From Girardinichthys multiradiatus (lineage: Eukaryota; Chordata; Actinopteri; Cyprinodontiformes; Goodeidae), in assembly GCF_021462225.1 (NCBI RefSeq), contig NC_061795.1:7347501-7411500 (forward strand): a stretch of 64,000 nucleotides of DNA, given 5' to 3'. Under the pieces are notes generated by a model. It was not told the origin of the DNA and did no database searches. It was given only the letters and a program-made list of their open reading frames with translations. Shown here one piece after another: positions 12,301 to 26,200 of the stretch. Numbering within the stretch: position 1 is the first letter of the stretch; each line of letters starts with the position of its first letter. A program made the position numbers and the translations under genes.

Positions 12301-15300
12301 TCCAGTTTCCAGAAGACATATTGAAAATATCCATATAGAAATTAAATCAGACCAAAATATTCCTGTAAATTTCGTCTATGGAAAGACCATCGTAAGACTA
12401 CACTTCAAACCAGTGATATCACAACGTAGCCTGAGATAAATTTTATTTGTATAAACAGAGATATATATAACCTCTAAGACTGATTGGTTATCATTCATAT
12501 TCCCCTGGTCCTTCAACACTGCATCAAGCAGGCAAGAGAGAACATGGCACAGCTAAGTCTGAGACGTGATCCGAATCGGTTTGTAAATTACTATGTAAGT
12601 CAATCAGGCGGTAATCTGCCAGGGTTTTATGGGGCCCCGGTCATGTACGGACGCGGAATTGGATCATTATTTTCAAAATTATTCCGCTTCGTATCCCCTC
12701 TGGTTAAAAAAGGATTCGCTATTGCAAAACCCCATCTTAAGACGGCTGCATCAAATATTGCTTCGGATGTCATAGGTAGGGCCGTGAGTAAAATGAGTGG
12801 TTCTACACACACCGAAGGTCAAGAAGGTTCAGGAATTATGGTTTTATCCAAAAGATCCAGAACAAGACCCCCTGGTAATCGTTTAAGGATGGTTAAAAAA
12901 CGACAACCACGAAAATGGAGATCAGTTGGAGCTGACAAACGAAGAGGAAGGAAGTCTTCCGCAAGTTTTGATATATTTAAATAATGGCTCTTTTACATAA
13001 GAAATCATCAGAGTGCACGCTGGCAGAGTTGGACTTATTTTCTGCCCTGATGACGCAGCTATCGATTGAAGATAAAATTTACACCGAGATCCAGCCTTTA
13101 TCAGTAATCACTGATGGAGGCCCGATCGAGTTTTTCAATCCGGGAGATGGAGAAAAGTATCTAGATCTCAACGATACGCTGTTGCATCTCAGAGTGAAAA
13201 TTACTAACGAGGATGGAACAAACCTGCCGAATGATGCACCTGTAGGGCTCATCAACTACCCGTTAAACACCATCTTCAGTCAGTGTGATGTCACTCTCGG
13301 AGATCGATTGATTTCACAATCCAGTGCCACCCATCCATATAGAGTCATGATTGAGACATTGTTAAACTTTTCTGAGGATTCTTTAAAAAGCCAGTTTAGC
13401 TCTGGTCTTTTTTTCAAAGACACTGCAGGGGCTCTGAACTCTATTATTACAACTAACGGCCCTAACCAAGGTCTTAACAGCAGAGCAGGCTTTACCGCAA
13501 ATTCCAGGGAGGTACATCTTCTAGGCCCCCTGCATGCTGACATATTTTTCTGCGAGAGACTTCTTTTAAAGAGCCAACGATTCTTTTTGTCTCATGGCCA
13601 CAAGAGATTCCACTTTCAAACTCAGGATATTAGGAGCCTCTCTTTTCATCAAAAAAGTTAACGTCTCTCCAGCTGTACGACTGGGTCACACTACAGCTTT
13701 AATAAAAGCAAATGCTCTCTATCCACTTTCACGTGTGAATGTAAAAACATATTCCAACACGTCTCATTTTCTTATAACGGTTTATGATAAAAATGTGATC
13801 CATCATGGAGGTAGTATTGTTTTACGAAGAGACTTTTTTGGCTTCATGGTAGTATTTTTAGGGTCTTCCTGCTTGGATCTCGACCAATGGGGAGAAAGAG
13901 TTATCTGCTTTTTTCTTCTCTGCTTAATGCGAGGGAATGCTTCACTTTCAATAAATGATGCCTCTCCATCTGTTTTGAGCCGTCTATATTCATCACGAGC
14001 ATAAGGGTTAAGGACTGAAGATATGGGGATGTTTACCTCTGACAAAGTATGCAGAAAGTCTGACCATCCTTGGGGTAGCGGTCCTCCAGATTTTTTAAAC
14101 GGTAGCATGAAATTTTTCAACAAGTCAATCATATGGGACCCCTTTACAACATTTCCTTTAAATACAAATTCTCCTCGCGAAGTCCAACCCCCAGTTCTTT
14201 CGGATAATTTCTTCAAAATGTACTCAACATTTTTACGGTTATGCTTTGGCAGGCTTTTCAGTACATCCATAACAATCTGATCCGAAGCTCCTGGTCATGC
14301 CCCGGGACCTGTTTTTCTTCATGCTGCTCATGGTCTGGAGTCTCGCTCGATGTGTCACGCTGAAGCGTCAAACTCACCCGTGGTTCTTCTTTCACACCCT
14401 GCTTGAGTAGAGTGAGATACCTCTGCAAAAGTGCATCATATATATATATATTTTGTTTCATAAGAAGTCAAACCAGGGTCATTCAATATCACTCTCATTT
14501 CAGCATTCAAATTCTCCTCTGCCGTCTGTCTGATGGATGTTTCTGACTGGGTCAGATGCCTGAACTGATGAGGGGAAATGAGAAGCATCTTCTGCAATGT
14601 TCTGAGAGACATTATCTCCTGATGATTACACCCACTAGATCACCGATCAAGGGAGCAAGAGCCGTTAAGATGGGGAGAATAAAACCACCTCCCTGGTTTT
14701 TGAGAGCCAGCTGTTTACGTTTGATACCAGTTCTTTTATCAGCCAACAACCTGATGATTTTTCTTTGCTTCTTCAATTTCCGGTGTTGAGAGGGTGATAG
14801 TTTAATGTTACCTTTTAAAATATTCAGAGCAATCTCACACAGAGCCTGAAGAAAGTCGGGTGAGCATTGTGCGAGAATATCTTTACGTTTTTGTGGACTG
14901 GCTTGGTACAGAGCTCTGAATAATGGGACATTCCTTTTTATACGCGCAGACATGATGACTTACTTTGTTTTGGGTACGTACACAGCAGGCCACTGGTGAG
15001 GAAGTATGCCTGTTCTCAGTCTGAAATGTTCTGGGCAGGTAGGCGTGAAATCGATGATTAAATAACCATGAGCTTCTCTCGTTGCGTCTTCAAAACTCTC
15101 CAAGAAGAGACCCTTTTGAGATGGAAACATTTGACGGGCCAGTATATTCAACTGCAGGTCATCTCTTGGGTTCTTAAACAACACCATATAATTACAATTC
15201 AAACTAATAGTGCGACTGAACTTTCCCTGGTGAAAAACATTCTGAGTCAACATCATGACGCTCATATTACGATGGTGACAAAACTGGGTAAAGTCCTTCA

Positions 15301-17234
15301 TCACGTTTTCATCATCTGAGGCTTGAGCAATAACATCGTCTAGAATGATGAAATGATTCTGATCAGGAGGAAACAGGTTTTCATCTTCAAAAGAATGAGG
15401 CAATCCTTCCACAAATTTAATATTTGTATTCATCTTCTGCAATTCAGCATACATCGGCTGAAAAGATGTGTAAATCCACACAATATTTTCTGGAACAACA
15501 TCCATGACATGGTTACAATTTTGCAAAACACTTTACAAAAAAGGTTTTTCCACAACTGCTGGGTCCTATTATCATACATGAGAAAGGCGCTCTAAATCTA
15601 GGATCAAAATCAACCTCCTGTAAATCGGCAGAATGCAACATTTTAATTTTTTTATTTTATCTTTCTTCTTCTTCTTATGCTCTAATAACCAAAAGGCAGA
15701 GTTGTCCCGTCAGAAAAAAGGCATCTCTTGTCATACACCAACCGAAACCTTTTAACAAATGCAGCATTTCTTAAGAGGAATCTCTTTTTATCCCTCCTGA
15801 TCGTGTGCTGAGGAATTTCAATGACATCCTCACCTGACCCCTGTAAGTAGCCCTCGACCAGCAGGGTCATTAACTACCTATAGAACAAATTCTAGGTTAT
15901 TATCTGCAGTCATTTCAGCGTTGGACTGTACTAACTCATCTAAAACATCCTCAAAAGCAGGCAGAATCATATTCCCATCATCGTTAATGGTAAACGTGAC
16001 GTTACGGTTCAGATTTTCCCCAACTAATTCTAGCTGCACAACATCGTTACGTCTGGCTAACGATCTTGCAGTATCGGCTAATTCAGTGAGAATACGCATG
16101 ATGTTTATATAGACTGCAGCGAGATCAGGGACATTACCAGGGCAGGGAGGTGGGATGGTGAAAGGTCTCCTTATTTCAATGTTATTAAAACGTTCACGTT
16201 CAACAGTCGCAGAAGGATCTCCCTCAATCTGATCAGGGTTGACTGCAACCTCCGGATTGAAATTACCGCCATGCTGCCCAGTATGATCAGCGGCGTGTGA
16301 CGTTGAAGGAATTTGTAAGTCAGCTGATTCATTTTGCTGAATGCTGGGTGGAGACGGTGTTCTATTTAAATCTTCAACAGCCTGTTCTAATGAGCGTAAA
16401 AAGTCACCGTGCAGATTTGGATTTATTACATTTTCACTGTTAGCAGGAGAGGCATTTAACCCGATGTTATCTGCTACTTCTGCATTAATGGGAATTTCAC
16501 TAAGTTGAGCAACAACATTCCTTATCTCATTCAGCGCATGTGTGATCTGGCTATCCATATTAACATGAGTATCAGAAGAAGAAGAAGAATAAGACCCAGG
16601 GATCAGTTTAAATCACCTTGATATCAGCACAATGTTTCAGTAACAATGTCTGACATGCAGCCAGAAGCGTTAAACTTGATGCTTTATTACAACGTTCACG
16701 TTAGGATAGGGGAACTCTGTCTGCACTGTTGCTGTCCAGGTCTCGATGAAATCTGTTCCACCATCAACGTTGCCTCTGGACAGATAAAGAAAAAATAAAT
16801 TAATGAAATATACAAATTAATTCAGTAGGTAAATGAGTATAAGAAGAATTAAACTTACCATTCAATAAACCTCTAACAAGCCTCGCCCTGGTATAAAGAG
16901 CACAGAGTCGCCGTCTTTTCCTCAATTTAAGATATTCTGTGAAACAAAATAAAGTTACCTTACAATGCAGGTATTTTGAAAAACAAAATCTGGTTTCTGT
17001 GAAGATTTGGATAGAACAGAATTTGAAATACTATAACTTACTCCGTACACGGGGTATTTGAACGGTTCCGGGCGGTTCCAGCTCTTCCTGCACTGAACTG
17101 GTAGAGTTCTGCTGAATGTTATCTAGGTTATCTAGGTTCTGATTTAAATCATTCGATATATCTGTAAAATATTTTATCAGGGGTTAAAACAAGTCTGCAA
17201 TATCGCATAGACCTGTGAAAACATATGCATAGAA

Positions 17235-17270
<36 letters not shown>

Positions 17271-20200
17271 TACTTACTCTCCTCTTCCGAATTAATTTTT
17301 CCAGCGCATGATCAGGGGACTGCGACGCATGAATGGCTTCGCCCTCTATTTCATGTTTAGCTGGGATCGGACTGTCTTTTTTAAAGACAAGTTTCCGTCT
17401 CAACTTTGATTTTTTCGGAGGCAGACGGTTACAAACGCTGACCTCTCCAACGTTCAGGAATACGTCTCTTGTTAAATCTGTAAGTAGAATTTTATTTCAT
17501 TTATTGTTTAATTCACAAAATAGCATTCATCAGTTGACTAAACCAGATGATGTTTAGTCAACTGATGTTGCAGTTAATAATTACCATAGTCAGACTGTGT
17601 AAAAACGATACCATCCAGCTCGTCACTCGTGGGTTCTAAAGAATATAAATTAAACATTATTATTATCCAACGAGCATTCACAAGAATTCTTAAAGATGAA
17701 TACTTACTACTGAAGATTGCGTTGTATTTCTCGATAGAAGCAGAATGTTCACCACCTTCTTCGTTTCCTGAAATATGTTCCAACATTTTTTGTTTCTCTT
17801 TACAAGTGTTCTAAAAATATTTTAGTGTAATTGGTTAAAAATAAACTTTTAGCTGCCAGATTTGAAGCCGATCTCCCAGTAAAGATTGCGCTGTATCTCT
17901 CGATAGAACCAGGATGACTGACTACGCCACCTTCTCTGTTTCCAATGACGAAATCCTATCAGCGCGCATAGTTACGCCCCTTGGTCACACCCCCCGAGAC
18001 TCCTCAGCAACAGCGCAGACGCGTTAATTCAATAAACAGGGGATGGGAATTGTCAGAGGCAATGCTCGAGACTTTGGGCCAGGAAGGAGCACAGTCCTCT
18101 TAATTACTTTGACTACAGTCGGTGTGAAGACTTTGTCTGAGACAATACACAAGAAACAGCTGCAGATGTCTGAGGTCTGATCACCTATTCAATAAACAGT
18201 GGATGTGTATTGACTGAGACAATGCTTGACTCTTTGGGCCAGGAAGGAGCGCGGTCATCTTAATTACTTTGACTACAGTCAGTGTGAAGACTTTGTCTGA
18301 GACAATACACAAGAAACAGCTGCGGATGTCTGCCTTAATTCAATAAACAGTGACATGTCTGAGGACTTTATAACCTTTATTTATTTTTTTTTTTTCAGTT
18401 TCTTGTGACGTTTTACATAGACCACACATACAGGTTACAACCTCTGGCTCCCATGTGGGATGAGGAGAAAACTGTTTTATCTAAATCCTCAATAACTATT
18501 GGTCTAAGATGAAAAAAGAAAAGCTTAAGGTAACTAAAATTATCATCCATTTTACCAAATGGAGTCTCTCATGATTCCAAACAAAGTCTTTTAGCTGTAG
18601 AATCCATTTCTAATTTGGAAACAGCATACTGAGCACTCATAAAATTTTAGATAATTCCATGTTTGGCTTACTTTTTAACTATTTTTTTTTTTCAGTTCAT
18701 TTGTTTCTATTTTTTAGATCATCTCTACAAGTTAGTGGTGCAGATTAGATTACTCAAACATTTGAGCAGAGGAAGAAAGGTTCTGTATCTACTTTTTTGT
18801 CTTTCTTGTTTTTTTTTAGATGTAAAAACATCCATCTAAATAACCCCTGCGTTAAAACTAAATAAATTTACAATTCTGTCAGGTTCTTTCTTTTTATCAG
18901 AATTTTGTGAGATGTGCCTGCATTAACCTGAGTGACCTTTAAAGTGGAGAAACTACATGTTTTGTTTTTAGATGTAAAAAACATTTAAAAACATACAATT
19001 AGAAAGATTCGCTTCCTTATAATGACAGCATCCGGTTAATGACAACATCCGGTTAATGACAACATCCAGTTAATGACGATTTCCGGTTACGTCACCGGAA
19101 GTCCCTCCCTAGGATGTCCCGCCACCGGAAATCCTGCCCACCTGTCAAAATTTCCACACCTCGTTTGATTGAAGGATGTACATTTAGTCTCTCACATCAT
19201 TAAACAGCACTCGATAAACATTTGCGAGTAAACTGAAACAGCTTTTATGTGAGTGAAGTTTGTTGATATTAAATATTATAGCGCTAACATTTAAAAGCTA
19301 AAGCCAGAAAATACCTGTGGCATCAGAAGACATCCTGTTATAGCAAGAGGACCCTCCTGCTATTAGCTGAACATTTTTACATGTGTTCATATCCCAGCAG
19401 TGTTATCATGTCAAACACAGAATTTTGTTTGCCTTCATTTTTTTTATATAGCCACAACACAAATAAAAAAGCCACAACGATTCAAAAGCCACAATGGAAA
19501 TGATCTGCAGTGGAAGTGACGGTACCGGTGTTACACCAAAATCTGTGACCCATCACAATCTGTTGTGTACAAATCCAGGCGCTGCATCCTTTAAAGTCCA
19601 CATTTGTAGCCCAATTACATCACATCAATGCGACAAACGGAGTCCATATTCGAAGGCTCCACGAAATGCTGCCCCACCCTGGAGCCAGGTCGGGACTCAT
19701 CGGTGAGCGCCTAGTGGCCAGGTTACTGCTCACGGGACCCGGCTGGGCCAAGCCTGAATGAGAAACGTAAAGCCATCCCCCAGTGGGCCCACCACCTGCA
19801 GGGGGAACCATGAGGGACCAGTGGTAAGAGGATCAGACGGCGGTTGAAGGTGGCAACGACCCGATCTCCGGATGCTTATACTGGTTCTAGGGACGTTGAC
19901 TGTCACCTCGCTGGGAGGGAAGCAGCCTGAGCTTGTGCAGGAGGTCAGGAGATATCGGCTACAAATTGTTGGGCTCACCTCCACGCATAGCGTGGGCTCT
20001 GAAACCCAGCTGCTCAAGAGAGATTGGACTCTCTTCTACTCTGAAGTGGCCCACTGGGAGAGGCGAGCTGGGGTGGGTTTGCTTGTTGACTCCAACTCAG
20101 CCGTCTCGTGTTGGGGTTTACCCCGGTGGATGAGAGGGTCACATCCCTGCGCCTTCAGTGCAGGGTCAGGTCTCTGACTGTCGTTTCGGTCTACGGGCTG

Positions 20201-23200
20201 AGCGGTAGTGTGGAGTACCTGGCCTTCTTGGCATCCCTGTTGAGGGTGCTCCATAGTGCCCTTCCTGGGGACATTATTCTGCTGGGGGACTTCAACGCCC
20301 ACGTGGGAAACAAGAGTGACACCTGGAGAAGTATGATTGGGAGGAATGGCCTGCTCAATCTGAACCAGAGTGGTGTTTCTTTATTGGACTTCTGTGTCAG
20401 TCACCGATTGTCCATAGCAAACCCCATGTTCAAGCCTAGGAGGAGTTTGTTAACGAATGGAGAAGGACTACCTTCTCTCGCCTCGGAGCGATTCTGGGAA
20501 ACCATCCAGCACCTCAGGAGAAGGAAGCAGTGCTTTGCCAACAGTATTTACTATGGGGAGCTGCTGCTGGTGGAAGCAAAAATTGGGGGCTTGGAGTTGG
20601 ACTCATAATCACCCAGGCTGAAGTCACTGATGTGGTCAAAAAGCTCAGAGGTGACAAGGCTATGGGGGTGGACAAGATCCCCACTGAGTACCTCACATCT
20701 CTGGATGTTGTGTGGCTCTTGTGGCTGACATGCTTTTTTAACATTGCGTGGCGGTCGTGAACTTCGGCGTCTCTGCTTAGACAGCTGACCCCACAACCCA
20801 GTCATGGATAAGCAGAAGACAACAAATACATGTGTTAAATGCAGCAATGTTTTGCTAGTGCACTAATGGCTTTTATTTTCTCATGTTTTGACAGTGAACT
20901 GACAATATGGTCAGACTCAATCTCATAATGGCCTGCCTTGAGGATAAAGGCCTCTGAACATTGGTCGCGCATTTTGCAAACCTACAAACACAACACCATA
21001 GTGCATTTGTGGCAGTATCTGGTGATATTGTCTTACTCTGCTACACTTTGAACATTTTAACATTTTGTCAGCTGCTCTACCAGAAGAAACAAAATGTTGC
21101 ATTTGTTTAATGCAAATATCAAAAATGCATACATCTACAAAGTAAGACCTCCTTTTGGCAAATTAGATCACAATCCTTTTTTTCTTCACATGGAATATAA
21201 ACCTCTTGTTTAGAGGCAACCTGTGACAAAAAAACTGTAAGAAGATGGTCACAGAAAGCTGAAAATCCTGAAAAGTTGTTTTGCCACTACAGACTGGGAT
21301 AGACTGTACGAGCCACATGAAAAGGACATCAATGCCATGACTGAGTGTGTGACCAACTATAACCAGAACAGTGAAGTGCTTCCTGAATAACTGGATCCCC
21401 AGCGACCTGAAGGAACTGCTAAACAAGAAAAAAAGAGCGTTCATTGAGGAAATTCTTGAGGAGCATACAAAAGCAACTTAAAGTCTAGATTAGAGAAAGC
21501 AAGAAGGCATACAGGAAGAAGCTGGAGAGCAGCAGAACAAGATTCAAGCAGAGGGAGGATCGCATAGATGGAAGTCTGGACAGCACCAGTGAACTGAACA
21601 CATTCTTTACTAGGTTCAGTTCAACATCCTCCTCTGCTGCCTGCAGTCAAATAGACATTCCACTCTCCTTTGACCCACAGGTTTTCTGTTAGAGCTCAAA
21701 TATTTTGTCTTCCACCTCGCCCATGGACCCTTTTTCTTCCACATCCTTGTCTTCAACCAAATCTGGAGATGTTGATACTTTCTTTGCCTCCCCTTCCTGC
21801 CTGTCTGTTTCTAGAAGTCATATGAAGAGGCAGCTGGATAGACTGAATTGGAACAAGGCTGCAGGTTCAGATGGTGTGAAGGCCTGCTCTGTACAGGCCT
21901 CTGAAGGCCTGTACAGAGCAGCTCTGTTGGATTCTGCAGCAACCTATCCAACCCCCTGCAGTTTGTTTATTGCCGTGGAGCATCTGCTTCAACAAACCCA
22001 CCATCCTCTGGACAAAGCAGGCAGCAGTGTGAGGATCTTTGTATCTATGTTCTTTAATTTCTTCTGTGCATTTTACACAATTCATCAAGCTTTTTTATGC
22101 AATTTAGCCTGCCTTACTGTTAGAAACCCTAGAAGAGTCAGAGGCCTCAAGGTCTCAAGAAGCTGAGTGCAGAGAGCTGGTGGACTGCTTTGTGGCATGA
22201 TGAAAACTCATCTTGAATGTGAACAAAACAAAGGAAATGATTAGTAGGTTTCTAAAGAAACAGGAATAGGTCTAACACAAATTTATATTACGAGCAATGT
22301 AGTGAAGTAATGTAGGAGTACAAATACCTTGTTCACCTGGAAAACAGTCTTGACTGGAGATGCATCAGTGAGGCTTTCTACAAAAAGGGACAGGGCAGAC
22401 TGTTCATTTAACCCGTGGTCCTTCAGTGTTTGCAGCAAGACGCTGCATTTTTGCTATAAATCTGTTGTGAACAGTGCAGTCTCTTCTGCCATCATATGTT
22501 GGGGTAGCACCATCACAGTCTTGGACTTAAATAAGCTCAACAAGCTAATAAAGAAGGCTGGCTCTGTTCTGGGGAATACTCTGGAACCTCTGGAGATGAT
22601 TGTGCAAAGAATGATTCTTAATAAAATTAAGAACATTACAGTCAACCCTGAGCATCCTCTTCACGAGACTCTCATACAATATGGTGTCTTCGGTCAGAGG
22701 CTTCTGTATAGATCCACTGTATAACTGACTGCTACAGAAAATCATTCCTGCCTACAGCCACCACCATCTACAGCAACTCTATGAAGAAATTTGGATAGTT
22801 GGAGTTAAAAAAAATCTCTTGATTTATCAGTCTGTCTACATTCCAGTCCTCACCTATGCTCATTGAAGATGGATCATGACCGAAGGAATGGGATATACAA
22901 GCAGCCGAAAGGACCTCCCTCCGTAGGGTAAACTCAGCCTTGGAGAGTATCAATCACACCTTCACACACTTCCAGTTATGCTTATGACCACTAACTGACA
23001 TTTCTATCTTTTATTTTTTACATCCCGGGAATTTCTTGACTGTACACTACGCACAATTTTCTTTTTGTTTTGGATAATAAGGTGCTGTGCTGGAAACTGT
23101 CTTCATGTGAGTGGTTTTTGTGACTTTGATCTGCATTGAGTTTGGATCTAAGTGATCTCTAGCAGGCTATAGAACTCAGGTTATCAGGGTGCACTCAATA

Positions 23201-26200
23201 TTGAGAACTGTCAACTAACATTTGGTCAAGTACTTGATACTGCTAGTTTTAACTTTGTAACAGTATTTTTTGGAATTTTTGTACTTGTTTATGTATTGTT
23301 TTGTACTACAAAGTTGTATTTGTCAAATGTGCTGTTTGGCTCAGTAAAGCTGACTTGTTGAGTGACATTCCTGTCTCCATGTCTCATTTAAACACACCAC
23401 CTTCCTCCTATAGTGAAACATATTCATTAGTACGTATAGGTTCATTAGTACAATTTATTAATTAATTCTCTTTGTTACTAAATTGCAATTGCAACCAGCT
23501 ACATTTTGAAAGTAGGCTACACAACACTGACAAGCAGCTCTCTTACTTGCATGACTTTGTCTAAGAAGTTTGGTCTGCTTTCCAACGTGCAGTGTGAAAG
23601 TGAAACAAACTAATTGAAGGTGTGAAATTTTCCTGCATTCCCTGTCCAAATGAGCCAAATTCCCCCAGAGTGCTCTGTGTTCTGAGTGAAAGCTTCCTTA
23701 ATGGCAGTTTTTTTTTTTTACATTTATTTTACCAACATGCATATGAGTGGTTTGGATCAATTGAGAAGACAAAATGAAGTAGTAGTGTTTTAACTTGAAG
23801 CTATTTATTTCACAGTCAATGACTTATGGGTTCAGCGCAGTGCCTTCTATAAAAGAACTGGTCCAATTAAAAAAAACATCTGACTAACTCCAGGAGGTTT
23901 TCTTCCAAAAACAGGAAATGCAGTTAAAAAACTTTTTGTCTTTGAGAAGGTGGGAAAACTCCAGTGTCCCCTGATGCTGATTATTGGCGAAGATGATCAG
24001 AACTGGTGTCCCTGTGAATCTGCAATAGATGTGAGTTTCCAAACATTAAAGCTTTTTGTCTGAATGTAGCGAAGTACTTAACATGTTTTGTGACCCAACA
24101 ACCAAAGACTTCACAGTATTTTATGTGATGGCCAACAATATGTAGCTTATAATAAAATTTTACTTTTAGAAGTAAATTGCTCAGTATACATTTTTTTGCA
24201 AAAATATCAATACTCATTGACCTAATTCACATTTGGCACAAATGTTTGTAAATAAAAATATGAAAAGTTTGGTGTAGATTTGTAAGCAGATGGCTTCTAT
24301 TTGCATAGCATTATTTAAACAAGGTAATTAAAAGTCCTTAAAGCAAGAGCTTTAGAAAATCACATTGTTAATCCAATTTGTATTTAAAGAAAGAAATTAA
24401 AGTGCAAATTTAAAACTAATGAAAAGCTCAGACTTAAACAATCTTTGGCATTTATGTGTAAACTGCAGAAACAGTTACCCAGATATTGTCATATTGCACT
24501 AATCAGACATCAGCTGTCAGTGCATATATTTGTGTGTGTTTGTGTGCACAAGCCATGCTTATGTAGTCTACCAATGTATGGTAGATGAATTATACACAAA
24601 TAAAACATTTGTGTATAATTCATTGTAATCTAGGGATGCTCCGATAAGGCTTTTTGCTGCCGATACTGATCGCCCATGAGTGCCGATCACTGATCACATG
24701 GATTGGCAGTAAATTTTTTGGTTTAGCTATTAGGGCTACTGGCTACATGATGTGGAAAAACAGAACCATAGCATCACCTTAATTTAGATGAAAAACATGT
24801 TTTTATTTACTTTTTCAAAATAAAAAATACAAAAAACTTGCAGGCACAATGCAGCAAATACAGGTTCCTCTCAAAAAATTTGCATATTGTGATAAAGTTC
24901 ATTATTTTCTATAATGTAATGATGAAAATTTAACATTCATATATTTTAGATTCATTGCACACTAACTGAAATATTTCAGGTCTTTTATTGTCTTAATACG
25001 GATGATTTTGGCATACAGCTCATAAAAACCCAAAATTCCTATCTCACAAAATTAGCATATTTCATCCGACCAATAAAAGAAAAGTGTTTTAATACAAAAA
25101 ACGTCAACCTTCAAATAATCATGTACAATTATGCACTCAATACTTGGTCGGGAATCCTTTTGCAGAAATGACTGCTTCAATGCGGCGTGGCATGGTGGCA
25201 ATGAGCCTGTGTCACTGCTGAGGTCTTATGGAGGCCCAGGATGCTTCGATAGCGGCCTTTAGCTCATCCAGAGTGTTGGGTCTTGAGTCTCTCAACGTTC
25301 TCTTCACAATATCCCACAGATTCTCTATGGGGTTCAGGTCAGGAGAGTTGGCAGGCCAATTGAGCACAGTGATACCATGGTCAGTAAACCATTTACCAGT
25401 GGTTTTGGCACTGTGAGCAGGTACCAGGTCGTGCTGAAAAATGAAATCTTCATCTCCATAAAGCTTTTCAGCAGATGGAAGCATGAAGTGCTCCAAAATC
25501 TCCTGATAGCTAGCTGCATTGACCCAGCCCTTGATAAAACACAGTGGACCAACACCAGCAGCTGACACGGCACCCCAGACCATCACTGACTGTGGGTTCT
25601 TGACACTGGACTTCTGGCATTTTGGCATTTCCTTCTCCCCAGTCTTCCTCCAGACTCTGGCACCTTGATTTCCGGATGACATGCAGAATTTGCTTTCATC
25701 CGAAAAAAGTACTTTGGACCACTGAGCAACAGTCCAGTGCTGCTTCTCTGTAGCCCAGGTCAGGCGCTTCTGCCGCTGTTTCTGGTTCAAAAGTGGCTTG
25801 ACCTGGGGAATGCAGTACCTGTAGCCCATTTCCTGCACACGCCTGTGCACGGTGGCTCTGGATGTTTCTACTCCAGACTCAGTCCACTGCTTCCGCAGGT
25901 CCCCCAAGGTCTGGAATCGGCCCTTCTCCACAATCTTCCTCAGGGTCCGGTCACCTCTTCTCGTTGTGCAGCGTTTTCTGCCACACTTTTCCTTCCCACT
26001 GAGGTGCCTTGATACAGCACTCTGGGAACAGCCTATTTGTTCAGAACTTTCTTTCTGTGTCTTACCCTCTTGCTTGAGGGTGTCAATAGTGGCCTTCTGG
26101 ACAGCAGTCAGGTCGGCAGTCTTACCCATGATTGGGGTTTTGAGTAATGAACCAGGCTGGGAGTTTTAAAGGCCTCAGGAATCTTTTGCAGGTGTTTAAA

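Larger units (their letters stand above)
5872..19212. mobile_element. Polinton/Maverick (adintovirus-like) provirus, internally deleted
   Basis: Long inverted repeats at 5872-7154 and 17944-19212 bound a segment with the Polinton gene set: retroviral-type integrase with chromodomain, penton-like, pX/pVI-like and major capsid proteins, packaging ATPase, and a leader resembling the start of the protein-primed DNA polymerase. Typical Polintons are, from memory, 15-20 kb. This one is 13.3 kb including a 1.27 kb Tc1 insertion, and it lacks the polymerase catalytic region, the adenovirus-type protease and the C-terminal half of the capsid protein. The exact outer ends and the target duplication are not clear: bases outside read 'gatgaa' on the left and 'cgataa' on the right, which is only suggestive. 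Confidence 0.9.

Noticed and set aside
5863..19217. Six-base target duplication of the Polinton ('gatgaa' / 'gataaa')
   Set aside because: Only five of six bases agree and the exact TIR ends are not fixed, so it is not called.
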